Source: Blumeriella jaapii
Lineage: Eukaryota > Ascomycota > Leotiomycetes > Helotiales > Drepanopezizaceae
NCBI GenBank assembly: GCA_009599575.1
Contig: VWND01000009.1
Coordinates: 558,001-622,000, forward strand
Length of the DNA stretch: 64,000 nucleotides
Direction of reading: 5' to 3'
Made by a program: the position numbers and the translations under genes. Of this stretch, positions 44,963-56,567 are shown one piece after another; position 1 is the first letter of the stretch; the number at the start of each line of letters is the position of its first letter. The notes below the pieces were generated by a model that made no database searches, was not told the DNA's origin, and worked only from the letters and a program-made list of their open reading frames with translations.

Positions 44963-45712
44963 CTTTGCTCACGCTCAATTGTCTCTCCTTCAGGGGTCTT
45001 TGGTTTAGAAGATTATTAATCCCTTCGCACGGGGAAGATTGGACGAAGTGGTTGAAGTTACGTTTGAGTTTGGAGATAGGAGTTGTGGTGGGGTTCCAGC
45101 TTCGAGTGGAGGCCGTCTAACGAGAGGGGTGAAGCCAATAGGAGAAGGATACCGAGGGCGGTGTGCGATTCTGCGCCTAAGTGCCCCTGAATGAGCTTGG
45201 CGGAAGATCCGGACGGAGATATAAAGTAGAATGATATCGTATGGTTGGTATATTTCACTTAGCAGTGAGCTGTTGTGCTGATACTATGGTGTTGATAATA
45301 GTTGCTCGTAGAAGATGAGTAATCCCAAGGCCGTTGATGAGGCGGGTGCGATTACACGAGCCAAGCAGAGCTTTGTGTGTTGTAGAGACCTGGGTCGAGT
45401 GTAATTCGGAACAGTCAAAAAGAGAAAATTTTCGTCTCCATGTGGAATTGTTATGCGAAAGGTTAGACTTGAGAATTCACACAATAGCTGCCACTTGGCC
45501 GACTTGAGGAACATTTGGAAGTGAGATGGTTTTGACGCGAAAAAAATGATGGAGGTCTTGCAAAGTAACAGACAAGATTCATTGAGATAGGAGTATCAGG
45601 AGACCCAAACAAGAACAAGCCTAGCAGCCCAAGACCGACCATCCGTAAAATAACATTCCATCTTGCTCAAGAACTCCAGCGCTCGTGCTCTGCCAAATCA
45701 GGGAATGGCCGC
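44963..45712. other. Intergenic, alpha-tubulin promoter and TSPO 3' flank
   Basis: No gene is supported. Both neighbours are on the minus strand. Confidence 0.45.
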
Positions 45713-46445
45713 TTACAACCCCTTCTTCTCATCAACATTCTTGGTATCCTTTCCCTCGGGGGCAACCGGGACCTCCTTATCGGCGAGGTTCCAGTTGTTC
45801 AGGTAGCCCACGCCAGCAGACAAGTATGTAGCGAATCCAAGCCACCCGAGGTACGGCGCAAGCGCCCATCCCGCAACGGAGTCGACCTGGCCCCAGATGT
45901 ATGCGAGGTAGCCCACCGTTCCCGTCAGAGCGACGATATCCACGGTGGCCTCGATGGGGCGCTTCAGACCGAAGAACAGGGGCGTCCAGATGAGATTGAG
46001 GCCCAGTTGGATGGTGTAGGGTGGCGCCGTGCTTGGTGAGGAGGTGCTTCTCGGTCGAGGCGAAGGGGGACATGCCGGTGCTATAGGCGCGGTAGGCCGA
46101 GAAGCCCATGAGGCCGTACAGGATGGCTGGCGAGATGTTAGTCCGATGCAAACACCTCTACAGGTACTTCGTGGTAGCCAGATGAGGTCAACATACTCCA
46201 TGCGGGCCCGAAGACGTAGGGGGGAGGACTGAAAGGTGGCTGCTTCAAGGCCAGGTATGTTTTCTGCGTCTTCTTCTTTGCTAGATGAGTGTGAGCTGCC
46301 AGGCGCAGGTTGGGCATGTTTCTGCAAACATACGACTCACAGAGTAGCCCACCGCGGTGCCCAGCGCAATTGGGAGCAGGATGGAAGCGGCCGGGTTGGC
46401 AAACAAGGCGGCGGGCAGGGTGAGGGAGGGGATGAAGGTCGTCAT
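45713..46445 (-). CDS. TSPO: TspO/MBR (peripheral benzodiazepine receptor-like) protein, frameshifted
   Basis: Five-helix membrane protein of the TspO family, in fungi usually in the mitochondrial outer membrane and linked to tetrapyrrole and lipid handling. Three exons on the minus strand: 46341-46445, 46197-46263 and 45713-46126. The first two joins are in phase. Family features are KQPPFSPPPYVFGPAWTILYGLMGFSAYRA (split here by the second intron) and YTIQLGLNLIWTPLFFG, then WALAPYLGWLGFATYLS. Between KHLLTKHGAT and YTIQLG the frame changes: there is one base too many (or two too few) at about 46015-46025, in GCGCCACCCTACACC. The tail is Lys/Asp-rich (EGKDTKNVDEKKGL). Everything else is conserved, so a consensus error is likely. 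Confidence 0.85.
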
Positions 46446-47692
46446 GGTTGCGAATCCTGTCGTGAGACGATTGAAGTGGACGAGGAGAGCGATGAGAGAT
46501 GAGAGAAGATGGGAGCTGTGATGATGTGAGGTGTTGTGGTGGTGGAGGTGGTGGTGGTGGTGGTGGTTGGGATCAGCACATGTTGTTGCATCATGGTTGG
46601 GAGCTTCCTTCTAGGGTGGACAGGCAGGCGACCGAAAAAGAACATTGGGAAGGCTGCACACGTGACACGCCGAGGGACTTGACTTAGTAACTGTTGGTCG
46701 AGATATTGCGTGAAGCTATTCCCAGCGCATCAATTCATATGATATTCTGACATGCGCACAGTTCTTACGCTACTGTACCTTCCTTACAGAACAGTACAGT
46801 ACCTACAGTACTTTACCTTACCTTACCGCCTTTTCTGCCTCGGCCGGCAGAATGGCTGATGCACGTGCTTCAGCAGCAGCAGCAGCCACGATCCGACCCG
46901 GACCCGGACCCGTACCAGCCTCAGCCTCAGCCTCACCTCCGCCTCAGCCTCAGCGTGCCGCCGGCCCCAGCCCAAGTTGCCATCACCGACTCCACGTCTT
47001 CGACGCTCCCTTCCACCCTGACCCTGACCTCTCATCACATCTTCAACTCTGCCTACCATTGTCGTTCCAACCTGCGACGCGGACGCGGACGCGCATCATC
47101 CTCATCTTCACCACCATCCTTCGTCTGCGCACGAGTCTACCCATCTTTCTCCATTGTCCTGTTCGTCCTTCCTTCTTTATCATTACTCTCCTCAGTTATC
47201 TATCTATCTACAGCTCCTCCTGCACCCACACCCCATCGTCAAATTTTACTGATCTACTCCCCCCCCCCCCTCCCCCTCGCGCATCGACTTTTCTGCATCT
47301 GCTTCTGCAAGATCAGCTCGATTCGATTCGACAGTGTCGTTGTCGCCCGCCATTGAGAGGCACGCGATTCTCCACGTTATACCACCTTCTTCTTACCTAC
47401 ATTCATTGTCCTCCTCTACTCTACTCTATTCTACTCTACTCTACCCTCGTCAGAAGCTCACGCGCTCCTCCCACTTCCAACACACCTCATCCTCTTGTTG
47501 AACATTCCTCTGACAGCAATCATGGCACCAAACAGCAGGAGCCTCGTTGCTCTCCCATCACCTTCCCGACAAACACCAGGTGTTACTTGACAATCAGCAA
47601 ACGTGTCGTCTATACACGCCGCCTAAAGAACCCCGACCGTCCCGCCTCCGCGCTGGAACAGTCTGAAGACGCGACCGCGGTCGAAAGATACG
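46446..47692. other. Divergent intergenic region TSPO / ARS2
   Basis: This holds both promoters and probably a long ARS2 5' leader. It contains a TGG-type microsatellite (46536-46568), a cluster of TACAGTAC motifs (46775-46815) and C/T-rich low complexity (47080-47480). The long open frames on the plus strand (46852-47769) are compositionally biased and I do not call them. Confidence 0.45.
46536..46568. repeat. (GGT)n trinucleotide repeat
   Basis: About ten GGT/GGA units upstream of TSPO. Confidence 0.85.
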
Positions 47693-50614
47693 ATGGACAC
47701 ATATCAGGGATACAGAGAGCCTCTTTCGGCACGCTCCCCCACAGATCGTACCCCGTGGGGTCGCGATGATAATTACAGAGCCAATGATCGGGTAGACACC
47801 TCTCGCCCGGATCGTGTCGACACTTTCTATCGTGGCAGATCCCCTGGTATGTCATTTCTCGAGATATGTATTCTCTTGTTCGACTTGGGCGGATGAACCT
47901 CGTTACATGCAGCTGCAATGCGCAGAGCGGCATCACGCATGCCATGCTGACATGTTGCCTTTGAGGCCCGACCGTCTTTTGTTGCGCGGTACTTTCTCTA
48001 GTTTTGTACTTACAATTACTTTTCAGGTGTTGATCGCAGCCGCCGAGCTCGCGACCGAACTCGTTCTCCACCAAATGTTGATCGGTATGAGCCCTCGAAT
48101 CGCGGCAGGGAGGATTATGGAAGGCGTGACCGCGATCGGGATAATCGTCGAGTTTCACCAGCCCCAGTCAATATTGATCGCTATGTTCCCGGTCAAGATT
48201 CAGGTCCCCCGCAGATCACTGTCAATCCTCTAGCCGATCCCGCAACCCTACAATTTCAAGTAGGCTTCTCTTACTTTGGCGAATGGTGGCGAACAAACGA
48301 GAGGATCAAAGAGGAGAAGGAGCGAGCAAGATCCGGTAGGCGAGGCGAAATCTTGCGTCCACGCGACAGTCAAGAAGATCGAGAAAAGGAGAAAGCGAAG
48401 ATCCAACTTGCGTACGATGCATACAAAGAAGAGCTTCAGGCTAGGATGGCCAGGCAATTCGTTGCGGAACACAAAGCCGAGCAATGGTTCCAGGAGAAGT
48501 ATTTCCCGGAGGTCCGAGACGGGCTCAGATCACAACTCACCGAGTTTCGCCGTGGTAACTACAGCCAGTGGGAGCAGGATTTGGAGTCCGGTACATTTGA
48601 CGAGTATTCTCTGGAGGGGATTCCCAAGAGCGAAAGCAACGGTGCCGGAGGAGTGGTCGAGAAGGAAGAGGGAGAAACCACGGCCGCTAACGAAGTTCTT
48701 GGTGTTGGTGACCTGGTCCCATTTCGGAGCGACATCAGAGACGAGAACGCGTTTCAGCCAACACTTCTCATCAAAACAATCGCTCCTAACGTCAGCCGCC
48801 AGAACTTGGAATCTTTCTGCAAGGAGCATTTGGGTGAGGACGAAGGTGGATTCAAGTGGTTGAGTTTGAGCGACCCCAACCCTAGCAAGCGTTATCATCG
48901 TATCGGCTGGGTCATGTTACATCCTGCGCCCGACAACGTAGCCATTCTCGACCGACCTGACCCCAAGGACGAGGATGGAGAGGGAGATGTCAAGCTTCCT
49001 CTCGTCACAAACGACTGCCGAGAAAGCTCTCGAGGCCATCAATGGCAAGACTGTGAAAGACGAGATTCGAGGTGACTTCACTTGTCACGTGGGTGTCCAC
49101 GCCCCTCCTATGACTCCACGCAAGAAGGCTTTATGGGACCTGTTCTCCGCGCCTGAACGTATCGAGAAAGATCTTGAGCTCGCTCAGCGATTGGTCCAAA
49201 AATTCGAGGAAGACTTCGGTTCGGATTTCAATGCGGTGTTGAAGATTGAGGAGCGTGTTGAAGATCTGAAGAATCAAGGACGCCTCATGCCCGCCGTCAC
49301 TGCTCCAGTTGCGAAGAAGGTCAAGAAAACTCGTGATCTTGGACTTGACGAGGCTGCTGATGAAGGCGAGGATTTTGAGGAAGGCGAAGAAGAGGACGAA
49401 GAAGAGGGCGCCTTCGACGATGAGGTTGACGACGAGAATCTCTTGGTCAAGAAGAAGCAGCTCGATTTGATAGTGGAATATCTCCGCCGCGTCTTCAATT
49501 TCTGCTTCTTTTGCGTATTCGAGAGCGACTCGATCCACGAACTTACTCGCAAGTGTCCTGGAGGTCATCTTCGCCGACCTCGCAATACTCTTAGCAGTGC
49601 TGGTAAAGCTGCCGCAAGAGCTAGTGCCCTCGGCGAGCCCTTCCAATTGAAGAAGCGGGGAGCTGACACGTCTGATGACATGGACACCCCTATCTCTCCC
49701 AATGAAGAACGCAAGTTTTCCAGGGGAAGTGTTCCCACCAAGGCAGAACAACAACTCCAACGTGCCTTCAACTGGGTCAAGACATACGAGGAAAAACTCA
49801 TGCAAATCCTTGAGCCAGAAGCCATTGACGTCAAGAAGTTGGGCGGGAAGCCAACGGACGAAGCGATTAAGGAAGATTTGGTCAAATACGTGAAGCAAGA
49901 AGACGAACACAAGTTCAGATGCCGCGTTCCGGAATGTACCAAGCTATTCAAGGAGAAGCACTTTTGGGAGAAGCATGTAGAAAAGCGTCACCCAGAGTGG
50001 CTTGAGGGCTTGAGAAAGGACGTAAGTTTCTCCTGCATCAATTTGCGAGCACTACTAAATGAAGTATCTAGTTTGACCTCATCAACACTTACGTGTCTGA
50101 TCCAGCTCACATCGCACCTTCACGATCAGACGCCAACAGCAATGGTCATTTCCCTATCTCAAACGGTCACATGCCAGCCGGAACCCCTCGCGGGTTTAAC
50201 CTTCAAAATTATGGACAAGGTGGCATGCCACCAATGCAAGGCTTCGGTCAATCCGGCTTCCCAGCTTTCTTTCCCGGCGCCATACCAGCCGGAAACTGGA
50301 ACATGGGAGGCGATGTTCGCGGCGGTGGACCTATTCGACGTGGCGGCAGACAATACCAGACCAGCGCCCGGACTGGACCGTATGACCGTCGTCCGCCCCA
50401 GCAACAACGCTTCGGTGAGAACGGCGTTCGACTGAGCCCGCCTCCTGGCGTGCGTCGTGTTGGCATGGTGGGTGGTGGTAGATGGGGAGACGGGGCCGCG
50501 GGTGGCGCGGGCGGTGCCGTGGGGCCGAGAGAAGCCGTCCAGGGCAGGAGTTTGAAGTCGTACGAGGATCTCGATGCTGTTGCTGGCGGCGCGGGCGGGG
50601 AATTGAACTACTAA
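47693..50614 (+). CDS. ARS2: ARS2/SERRATE-like RNA-processing zinc-finger protein, frame break in exon 2
   Basis: Nuclear protein that links the cap-binding complex to RNA processing and turnover. Exons: 47693-47846, 48027-50021 and 50072-50614, about 900 residues. The N-terminus is Arg/Asp/Ser-rich. The SERRATE/ARS2 N-terminal domain follows (LQFQVGFSYFGEWWRTNE, then KIQLAYDAYKEELQARMARQF), then the central domain (CHVGVHAPPMTPRKKALWDLFSAPERIEKDL), an acidic stretch (EEDEEEGAFDDE), and the C2H2 finger FRCRVPECTKLFKEKHFWEKH. The tail is Gly/Arg/Pro-rich. Between DRPDPKDEDGE and SSQTTAEKALEAINGK (48980-49005) the frame moves by one. Either one base is extra (or two are missing), or a 43-nt intron (GTAGCC to GGAG, 48940-48982) is used; it would be in phase but very short with a weak donor. 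Confidence 0.85.
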
Positions 50615-51074
50615 AGGGATTCTTATGAATGATTGATGGGGGTGGTGAGAGATCGAAGCGACGATGCTACTTGAAGAATAAGCCTGGGATGGGAGGCTTG
50701 AGTCCGGGCCTTTTTTTCGGGCATGCTGCTTCTTTTCTTTGGACTACCATATGTACGATAGCCGAAGGCACCTAGGTAGGTTGTTAGTCAGTCACACAGC
50801 GACGGATTCTTCTATTTACACTTGCGTATGGTATAGCTTGTACGTGAGCGATGTGGCGATTGTCGTTCTTTTCCTCTCCTTGTTGTTGCGACGAGGTGAG
50901 TTGCTGGATTGTGCCGTATTTGTAGGTAGTTGACGTACTGTACGGACCATGCCGGTGACGGTACAGGCGAGCCGAGCTGTACAGTACCTATGTACACCAT
51001 CTTTCCATCTAACCATTCGACGTGATAAACAGAACACGCCCATACATGTTTGCCTGTGCTGTCCGACAGGTCAA

Positions 51075-51095
51075 GATAGATAGATAGATAGATAG
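51075..51095. repeat. (GATA)n microsatellite
   Basis: Five tandem GATA units. Confidence 0.85.
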
Positions 51096-51630
51096 TAAGT
51101 TAGTGCAGTGCAGCGCAGTGCAATGCTTTCCCGGGCTCAGCCCACCGAGACTGCTTTGTATAGATAAGTAAGTAGGTACTGTAAGTAGTGTTCCCAACCA
51201 GGATTTCGTGTATATGGCTTGTGACTTGATACTTAGACTCGGACTCGGACTCGGCAGAGGAACGAGGAGGAGAGGAGATGGCTAGACGATGAAGAGGGAG
51301 GGGGGATCTGATTATATTGTACTATATGTACCGCAATCGTATGGCATGCTACAGTAGGTGGCTACGCAGGTAGGTACTGTACTATTGTAGGACCGACCTA
51401 GCGTGTAGATCCGGCGGGCGTTGTGTGGGAGGGAAGGATTACGTGGACTTGGACTCGGCTTTGGACTGGGGGTACGTAGAGTAGGTATGGCATGTATCTA
51501 CAGTGTCGTAGTAGTCGAGTTGTTGTAATGCGTGAGAAGAACAACGTGTTGTGCGCTTTAAGAGGTGGAGAGCGACTCCTGGTTCTGAAGGCGGCAGGCG
51601 ACGACAACAGCGAGTTCAGAAATAGGGGGG

Positions 51631-51632
<2 letters not shown>

Positions 51633-51669
<37 letters not shown>
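51633..51669. repeat. (GA)n microsatellite
   Basis: About 18 GA units preceded by a G9 run. Confidence 0.85.
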
Positions 51670-51674
<5 letters not shown>

Positions 51675-51784
51675 TACCTAGCCTGACGTGCACGGGATAA
51701 GATACTGTAGGATCATGAACATTGGTATTACTACATCAAGTTGTTCTACAATCGTCATGAGCCATTCGTCCGTGCCATCAAGAT

Positions 51785-53704
51785 CTACCTCGATAAGGCA
51801 ATATCATCAATTCTAAATCCTCCGTTAGCCGAAACCCTTCATTCATACCAAGTTGGGAACATGTGAAATGGGAAATGTGACATACCTTAAAATCATCTTC
51901 ACCGTCTCGGCCGCCAGCTCCACCGCGCTCGTGCTGACCAACAGCGGCTGCAGCACGTTCTCATCCGCGATATCAATCTTCACGCCCCCGGTCTTGATGC
52001 TGACGCCTGCATTCTTCTCGCCGTTCTCGTGCTTGTAGCGCAGCTCCGTGACGACCTTGATGCTGTTTAGACCGGCGTTCTCGGCGAGCGTCGTTGGGAT
52101 AACCTCCATTGCGTCGGCAAACGCCTTCCAGCAGATGGCCTCCGTGCCCTTGAGCGCGCGCGACTGTCGCGCCAGCTGCGACGCAATCTCGATCTCGGCC
52201 GCGCCACCACCGGCGATGAGAGCCTTCTTCTTGACCAAGCAGCGGATGACACAGAGTGCGTCGTGCAAGCTGCGCTCGGCCTCGTCCAGGATGAGGCTGT
52301 TGGCGCCGCGGCACACGATGCTGACCGTCTTGCCGGCGCTCTTGGTCCCCGTGACCTTGACGATGCGGGAGCCACTGCTCTGCACCTCCTCAATGAGGTC
52401 AGCGCTGCCGAGCTTGTCCTCGGTGAAGGAGTCGATGTCGGCGATGGGCTTGCAGCCGGTTGACTTGCAGATAAACTCGACCTCGTCGCGCTCAATGTCT
52501 TTGATGCAGAGAATATTGAGCTTGGCGAGGAAGTGGAGGGAGAGGTCGTTGACGGCGTCGCGGAGGATGGACTTTTGGATGAAGAGCACGTTGCACTTGG
52601 CCTTCTTGATCTTCTTGACCATGTTGAGGAGGTAGGTGCGTTCTTCTTTCAGAATCTTGTCCATCTGACGGTAATCGTTGACCACAATTTGGTTTTCCAT
52701 CTGGTCTGATTAATACAGTTTGGGGATTGGGGTTCCACCATGCTTACATCGGGCTTGGGCGGAGACAGCTGGAACTGGATTAAACCAATCTTAGCCTTCT
52801 CCATTCTGACGGGACCCCCTCCGCTCTTGAGAACGGGCTGATCGAGTACCAATCCCTCTACCATCTCGGTATCCTCGATCGTACCTCCAACCTTCTTCAA
52901 TATCCGAATGTTCTTCAAATCAACATTGTCTGCAGTCTTGATATCGATAGTCTTTGTCACAGCATTTACTGCCATGGGTGCCAGGATGTTCGAATGTTGC
53001 GAGACAATCTTGGAAGAGAGAGATGTGGTAGCGGCTTGGAGGAGGGCGGTCGTATCATTGAGAGAGACGGGATGTGACATTTCATGGAGGACCTTAACTG
53101 CTGCTGCTGCTGCTCTTTGGAAGGCCTCTGCGATTACTGATGGGTGGATGCCCTTTCCGAGTAGTCTGTCCGCAGCTCCCAGTAGACTCCCACAAATCAC
53201 CACAACTGAGGTCGTTCCATCTCCTGCCTCAACGTCTTGTGCTGCTGAAAGGTCGACCAACATTTTTGCCGAGGGGTGCATAACTGCCATGCTCTTCAAC
53301 ATTGTGCTGCCATCGTTTGTGATTATTGTTTCTCCTCTGCCTGACTGTTCTGAGAGTAAGCATAGAACTGATAAAAGCTAATCTCCTCTGCTCATGAAAT
53401 ACCAGTCCCAGAGCAATGAGAATACCACGGAAGCATGTACCTGTATCATCTTATCCATTCCTCTAGGACCAAGCGACGTCCGTACTGCGTCTGCCAGAGC
53501 TGGTAAAAGTTCAGCTATGCAAATAAGAAGCTTCAGGCAAGAATGACAAACCTCTTGCAGCCATAATATTCGCAGCTCGTACGGCCATAGGCTTCTCCTT
53601 GTCCTGCGCCAGCATTAATTCTGCCCCAAATAAATTAGAGCTTTGCATGTGCCTACCTTGAAGGACGCATTATTAGAGCTTCCCGCAGATTGAGCGAGCG
53701 CCAT
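51785..53704 (-). CDS. CCT4: T-complex protein 1 subunit delta (CCT4)
   Basis: Delta subunit of the cytosolic TRiC/CCT chaperonin, which folds actin, tubulin and WD-repeat proteins. Six exons on the minus strand: 53657-53704, 53552-53603, 53441-53499, 52748-53344, 51886-52700 and 51785-51812, giving 532 residues. Group II chaperonin motifs are all present: [23 protein letters not shown], the ATP/Mg motif GDGTTSVVV, the apical-domain [13 protein letters not shown], and [11 protein letters not shown]. The terminal exon supplies RIDDIALSR. An alternative acceptor 15 nt upstream of exon 3 would insert five residues; the one used fits the family. It shares a 296-bp divergent promoter with RPT1. 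Confidence 0.96.
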
Positions 53705-54000
53705 CTTGAATTTCTTTTTACGGTTTCCGAGAAGTTTAGGAGAGCGTGTCTGCGAATAAAGTGTGAAGATGAGCTGGACGTCGCGGTGCAACGCGTTGCC
53801 TGCAAATCGACTTTTTGATATGGCGCTAGACCGTGCTCGGTTTTAGTGGGGCTACTTAAGGTCCGCTGGCGTAAGAGCTTCCGCCTTGTGTCGCTGTCGC
53901 CCTCACGAACATCAACAGGGCGCGCATCAACCTCAACTTCCCAATATCCACAACATCCGCGACTCTTCCGACTCCCTGAATTCTCAGATACAAGTTCAAG
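53705..54000. promoter_or_regulatory. Bidirectional promoter CCT4 / RPT1
   Basis: 296 bp between start codons of a chaperonin subunit and a proteasome ATPase. I looked for the yeast proteasome element GGTGGCAAA and did not find it. No TATA box is obvious. Confidence 0.5.
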
Positions 54001-55640
54001 ATGCCTTCGTAAGTACTCTCGTTACCGCTTCTGTGGAAGTTCTGCTTGAAGCTCTAGATCGCAGTCCAACATGCCTGCGCGTTGCCCTCAACCCGGAGCT
54101 CCCTATTCGCGAAATCCAAGCTCAGTCATCTATCACCGTCCCGGAATTGTCACTTGCTAATGGAACTGTTTACGGTAGAGCTACCGGCGCAAATTGGGAG
54201 AAGCATACGAAAGAGGTTTGTACTTTCAGACGCTGAGAGACGAGAGTCGGTCATTAACCCGTACCATAGTTCGCAGACGAAGAGGTCGAGGAGAAGAAGA
54301 TCACACCTCTCACCGATGAGTAGGCCAACCTTCGACCCTTAAATCAACCAGATCCTGACTTTAGCAGGGATATTCAAGTCCTGAAGACGTACGGCGCCGC
54401 GCCATACGGAGCAGCTCTCAAGAAACTTGAGCAACAGATCAAGGAAAGACAAGCCAGCGTGAATGAGAAGATTGGCGTGAAGGAATCGGATACCGGGCTG
54501 GCACCACCTCATCTCTGGGATGTCGCCGCAGACAGACAGCGAATGTCCGAAGAACAGCCTTTACAAGTTGCGAGATGTACGAAGATCATCCAGGATGAAA
54601 AGGAGGCCGAGAAGAGTAAATATGTCATCAACGTTAAGCAAATCGCTAAGTTTGTGGTCAACCTCGGAGAGCGAGTTAGTCCAACGGATATTGAGGAGGG
54701 TATGAGAGTTGGGTAAGTAGCGTCGGATTCGGGAGGAAGTTCGAGGCTTATGCGTCACAGTGTCGACCGGAACAAGTACCAAATCCTGTTACCACTCCCC
54801 CCCAAGATCGATGCGAGCGTCACGATGATGACCGTTGAGGACAAGCCCGATGTCACATATGGAGACGTGGGAGGCTGCAAGGAACAGGTCGAGAAGCTTC
54901 GCGAAGTCGTAGAAATGCCGCTTTTATCTCCGGAACGATTCGTCAACCTCGGTATCGACCCACCGAAGGGTGCTCTTCTCTACGGACCTCCCGGAACCGG
55001 AAAGACACTTTGCGCCAGAGCAGTTGCCAACAGAACCGATGCCACTTTCATCCGAGTCATTGGAAGCGAGTTGGTACAGAAGTACGTTGGAGAGGGAGCA
55101 AGAATGGTCAGGGAGCTTTTCGAGATGGCCCGGACAAAGAAGGCTTGCATTATCTTCTTCGACGAAATCGATGCTATTGGAGGTGCCCGTTTCGATGATG
55201 GCGCTGGAGGAGACAACGAGGTGCAGAGAACCATGTTGGAGTTGATTACGCAGTTGGACGGATTCGACGCCCGAGGAAACATCAAGGTCATGTTCGCTAC
55301 CAACAGACCCGCGACTCTGGACCCCGCCCTGATGAGACCTGGACGTATCGACCGAAAGATCGAATTCTCTCTTCCAGATCTCGAGGGCCGTGCCAACATC
55401 CTGCGCATTCACGCCAAGAGCATGTCTGTCGAGCGTGACATCAGATGGGAGCTGATTTCCCGTCTCTGCCCCAACTCGACTGGTGCTGAGCTTAGAAGTG
55501 TTTGTACAGAGGCCGGCATGTACGCCATCCGTGCTAGAAGGAAGGTTGCTACCGAGAAGGATTTCTTGAGTGCAGTAGAGAAGGTTATCAAGGGCAACAT
55601 GAAGTTCAGCTCGACTGCTACGTATATGCAATACAACTAG
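54001..55640 (+). CDS. RPT1: 26S proteasome regulatory ATPase RPT1
   Basis: AAA ATPase subunit of the 19S base, unfolding substrates for the 20S core. Five exons: 54001-54008 (8 nt: MP plus two bases), 54179-54215, 54270-54319, 54368-54712 and 54761-55640, giving 439 residues. The splices restore the family N-terminus ([19 protein letters not shown], then [16 protein letters not shown]). Coiled coil and OB region follow, then the AAA domain with Walker A GPPGTGKT, Walker B IIFFDEID, and the second region of homology [20 protein letters not shown]. The helical lid ([21 protein letters not shown]) and the end YMQYN are typical. The first coding exon of 8 nt is among the shortest I see in this window. 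Confidence 0.96.
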
Positions 55641-56465
55641 AGGGGATGAGTGGCATGGCATGGATGTATACTAGCGGCGTAGGTGTTGGGCAGCATAATG
55701 GATCGGAGGTATTTGATCGTCCTCTGAGCTTTGGCTAGGCTCGGACAGTTCACGGCATTTGCTGTTGCTCTTGACAGGTTGTTATGGCCTCAAACCCAGA
55801 AGGTACAATTTGCAAATAGGAGCGACTATGGCATGCTGCCCGCAGTAAGCAGCCTGAGGATCAATTCTGTTCAGACCCTCGCTCCACATCTCTCAATTCA
55901 GTACACAGCAAAAGTGTGTTTCCTTCGTCCTATCCCCTCGCGCGAGCGCAATGCTATGGATACCTCCATTGGTGAAAATCATCATCACCTGGGACATTGC
56001 GGTTTGCATGATGAATTGCCACCAGATGCAGCAGATACATTGAATTTGCGTTTCCACCGAGCTATCTTGTCTCGAGTCGAACTGCATTCAGAGATCTTTG
56101 AATCAACCATGGAAAAGATCTACCATCTTTCGATCTCCCGACCTTGTGTTTTGTTGGCTTCTCTTCCTTGCTCAAGACTGATCTCTGATGTTAGACACGA
56201 AAAGATACGCAATCAATCGCTACTGTCGCTCGCCGTGTTGTTGTCGCTCCATCGAATAGGTCTCAGCGGTGGTTGGTCATCGAAACGAGGTATTGTATGT
56301 GTAGAGTGTTTACTCGTTTACACACCAATCACGGCTAGTTTCTGCCCGTCGGTTCTTCTGGCCATTAGTACAGTCGCATGAAATCGCCAACAATCAGAAT
56401 AGGTCGACATCAAGACATCGATGACGATTCCACGGACTTTCATCCGGCCCGAAGAGGACGAGGAA
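55641..56465. other. Intergenic RPT1 / NmrA-like gene
   Basis: This is the 3' flank of RPT1 and upstream region of the next gene. The open frame at 55731-56381 lacks an ATG start and any motif and is not called. Confidence 0.4.
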
Positions 56466-56472
56466 TATATAA
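56466..56472 (+). promoter_or_regulatory. TATA box of the NmrA-like gene
   Basis: TATATAA lies about 100 bp upstream of the ATG at 56568, a normal distance for a filamentous fungus. It suggests a regulated rather than constitutive promoter. Confidence 0.6.
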
Positions 56473-56567
56473 GCCATCAAGTGGCCTAGGAGAGACCATT
56501 TCTACAAAAGCAGCTTCAACCCTCTGGTCTTTGACGCATCAACAACCTCGCACATCAATCCACCAAC

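Larger units (their letters stand above)
50615..51784. other. Convergent intergenic region ARS2 / CCT4 with microsatellites
   Basis: 1.2 kb without a gene. It holds a (GATA)n run at 51075-51095, a (GA)n run at 51633-51669, and many TACTGTA/GTACAGTAC motifs (50930-51000, 51175, 51350-51390). Confidence 0.5.

Noticed and set aside
46852..47769. 305-residue plus-strand frame upstream of ARS2
   Set aside because: Ala/Pro/Ser/Thr-biased, and it overlaps the ARS2 first exon in another frame; more likely ARS2 leader DNA.
55731..56381. 216-residue plus-strand frame between RPT1 and the NmrA-like gene
   Set aside because: No ATG at the start, no motif and no splice support.
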